Source: Pseudomonadota bacterium
Lineage (GTDB): Bacteria; Pseudomonadota; Gammaproteobacteria; Enterobacterales; Succinivibrionaceae
Direction of reading: 5' to 3'
Length of the DNA: 8,166 nucleotides
NCBI GenBank assembly: GCA_023460615.1
Contig: JAEWPL010000294.1
Location: forward strand, 1 to 8,166
This document shows positions 6,867 to 8,166 of the stretch, piece by piece (within the stretch, counting starts at the first letter, position 1; each line of letters opens with the position of its first letter). The position numbers and the translations under genes were made by a program. The notes beneath the pieces are model-generated. The model did no database searches, was not told the DNA's origin, and saw only the letters and a list, made by a program, of their open reading frames with translations.

Positions 6867-6874
6867 GATAAAAT
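6866..6874 (+). promoter_or_regulatory. Candidate extended -10 for glmS
   Basis: TGATAAAAT here is identical to the elements in the lgt divergent spacer and sits in the other sizeable spacer of the window. The predicted start is near 6881, giving a leader of about 32 bases. No good -35 is present. A weaker alternative is TTGATA (6865-6870) with TAATAT (6886-6891), 15 bp apart. Confidence 0.45.
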
Positions 6875-6898
6875 TAACACAAGAATAATATTTGTCTT

Positions 6899-6902
6899 AG
6901 GA
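6899..6902 (+). promoter_or_regulatory. Ribosome binding site of glmS
   Basis: AGGA lies 10 bases before the ATG at 6913. The start is also fixed by the family, since the protein must begin MCGIVG to expose the catalytic cysteine. Confidence 0.55.
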
Positions 6903-6912
6903 AAAACGATTT

Positions 6913-8166
6913 ATGTGCGGTATTGTTGGTGCAATTGCTCAAAGAAATGTCTCTCAAATCTTATTAGAAGGTCTTTCAAGACTTGAATATCGTGGTTATG
7001 ATAGTGCTGGTATTTGTTGTATCAACAACCAAGAACTACGTTGTATCAAAACCACAGGTAAAGTAAAGAATTTAAAAGAGGCCGTTAAAGAGCAAGGTTG
7101 TCCTGGTTTTATCGGTATTGCTCATACTCGTTGGGCTACTCATGGTGTACCTTCAGAAACCAATGCTCACCCACATATCTGTGGCAATTTAGCTTTAGTT
7201 CACAATGGTATTATCGAAAACTTTGCTGAATTAAAAAGCCAACTTATCGAAAAAGGTTATGAGTTTAAGTCACAAACAGATACAGAAGTTTTAGTTTGCT
7301 TAATTCACTACCACCTACAAACAAGTGCTAATTTACTAGAAGCTTTTAAGATTGCATTAAATGAAGTAAAAGGCTCTTTTGGTTTAGCTCTTATTGATAA
7401 GAACGATCCTAATACCTTATATGCAGCTCGTTCAGGCTCACCTTTAATTATCGGTTTAGGTATCGGTGAGAACTTTGTAGCCTCAGATACTTTAGCTTTA
7501 TTACCTGTTACCCGTCGTTTTATTTATCTTGAAGAAAACGAAATTGCAGTTTTAACTACCGACAAGATTGATGTTTTCACTCTAGATGGAACACCAGTAG
7601 AAAAGAGTGTTGTAGAATCCGATTTAGATGCAGAGAGTATTTCTAAAGGCAACTTTAGACACTACATGCAAAAAGAAATCTATGAACAACCTCAGTCTCT
7701 ACAAAATACTCTTTTAGGCAGACTTAATGGTGATGATATCTCTTTAGAGACCGTTGTTGGTATCGATAAAGATACTTTCAAAGACATTAAAGCTATTCAA
7801 ATCGTAGCATGCGGTACTTCTTATCATGCAGGTTTAGTAGGTAAATACTGGCTTGAGGAATTAACAGGCATTGCAACTAACGTTGAAATTGCATCAGAAT
7901 ATAGATACAGAAAAGCTGTGGTTCAAGACAATAGTTTGTTCATTACTATTTCTCAATCTGGAGAAACAGCTGATACTCTTGCTTCTTTGAGACTTGCAAA
8001 ACAACAAAAATACAAGAAGTCTTTATGTATTTGTAATGTAAACGGATCTTCCTTAGTTCGTGAGTCCGACTATACCTTATTTACCAAAGCTGGTGCAGAG
8101 ATTGGTGTTGCTTCTACTAAAGCTTTTACTACCCAATTGTTAAGCTTACTATTACTAGCTTTACTG
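6913..8166 (+). CDS. glmS: Glutamine-fructose-6-phosphate aminotransferase, C-terminus cut by window edge
   Basis: GlmS makes glucosamine-6-phosphate from fructose-6-phosphate and glutamine, the first committed step to UDP-N-acetylglucosamine. The frame runs unbroken for 418 codons to the right edge, out of 609 in E. coli. It begins MCGIVGAIAQ, where C2 becomes the N-terminal nucleophile after methionine removal. The glutaminase domain shows LEYRGYDSAG, HTRWATHG (H71, R73) and HNGIIENF. The first sugar isomerase domain shows ACGTSYHA (C300, T302, S303), SQSGETADTL from S347 and GAEIGVASTKAFTTQL. Residue numbers equal those of E. coli at these motifs. The second sugar isomerase domain and C-terminal tail, with the remaining catalytic residues, lie outside the window. 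It follows glmU by 84 bases, an arrangement also known in E. coli. It may be read both from its own promoter and by read-through from glmU. Confidence 0.97.
   Translation, partial: MCGIVGAIAQRNVSQILLEGLSRLEYRGYDSAGICCINNQELRCIKTTGKVKNLKEAVKEQGCPGFIGIAHTRWATHGVPSETNAHPHICGNLALVHNGIIENFAELKSQLIEKGYEFKSQTDTEVLVCLIHYHLQTSANLLEAFKIALNEVKGSFGLALIDKNDPNTLYAARSGSPLIIGLGIGENFVASDTLALLPVTRRFIYLEENEIAVLTTDKIDVFTLDGTPVEKSVVESDLDAESISKGNFRHYMQKEIYEQPQSLQNTLLGRLNGDDISLETVVGIDKDTFKDIKAIQIVACGTSYHAGLVGKYWLEELTGIATNVEIASEYRYRKAVVQDNSLFITISQSGETADTLASLRLAKQQKYKKSLCICNVNGSSLVRESDYTLFTKAGAEIGVASTKAFTTQLLSLLLLALL

Noticed and set aside
6913..8166. Frameshift or pseudogene in glmS
   Set aside because: Translation by hand gives an unbroken frame with every expected motif at the E. 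coli residue numbers; the gene is simply cut by the window edge.
1..8166. CRISPR array, tRNA, rRNA, insertion sequence or defence system
   Set aside because: No regularly spaced repeats, tRNA-like folds or transposase genes were seen, and nearly all bases are inside recognised genes.

Overview
The window looks like the chromosome of an AT-rich gammaproteobacterium. The DnaE, GlmU and GlmS proteins all align closely, motif by motif, with their Escherichia coli counterparts. Base composition is low in GC throughout, with many TTA, AAA and ATT codons. I cannot name the genus; an AT-rich, host-associated gammaproteobacterium is a reasonable guess. I see no mobile element, phage gene, CRISPR array, tRNA or rRNA. 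This is mostly housekeeping sequence, and I did not find a new defence or biosynthetic system.

Layout: (1) 1-3423 (+), dnaE, the DNA polymerase III alpha subunit, lacking about 78 N-terminal residues that lie beyond the left edge. (2) 3420-4115 (-), an Sfp-type 4'-phosphopantetheinyl transferase converging on dnaE, with the two stop codons overlapping. The probable dnaE terminator lies inside the 3' end of this gene. (3) 4120-4596 (-), a small three-helix membrane protein of unknown function, 4 bp upstream of the transferase and probably in the same transcript. (4) 4597-4652, a 56-bp divergent spacer holding a perfect 13-bp inverted repeat that places the same extended -10 sequence on both strands. 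(5) 4653-5438 (+), lgt. (6) 5440-6828 (+), glmU, one base after lgt. (7) 6829-6912, a spacer with a hairpin and a second copy of the same -10-like sequence. (8) 6913-8166 (+), glmS, cut by the right edge after 418 codons.

The right half supplies cell-envelope functions. GlmS makes glucosamine-6-phosphate. GlmU makes UDP-N-acetylglucosamine from glucosamine-1-phosphate (the intervening mutase GlmM is not in the window), feeding peptidoglycan and lipopolysaccharide. Lgt carries out the first step of lipoprotein maturation. The transferase would activate acyl carrier protein and so serve lipid synthesis.

The most interesting points are an Lgt that reads as Bacteroidota-like in an otherwise gammaproteobacterial neighbourhood, the dnaE terminator nested antisense in the transferase gene, and the symmetric promoter-like palindrome between the divergent genes.
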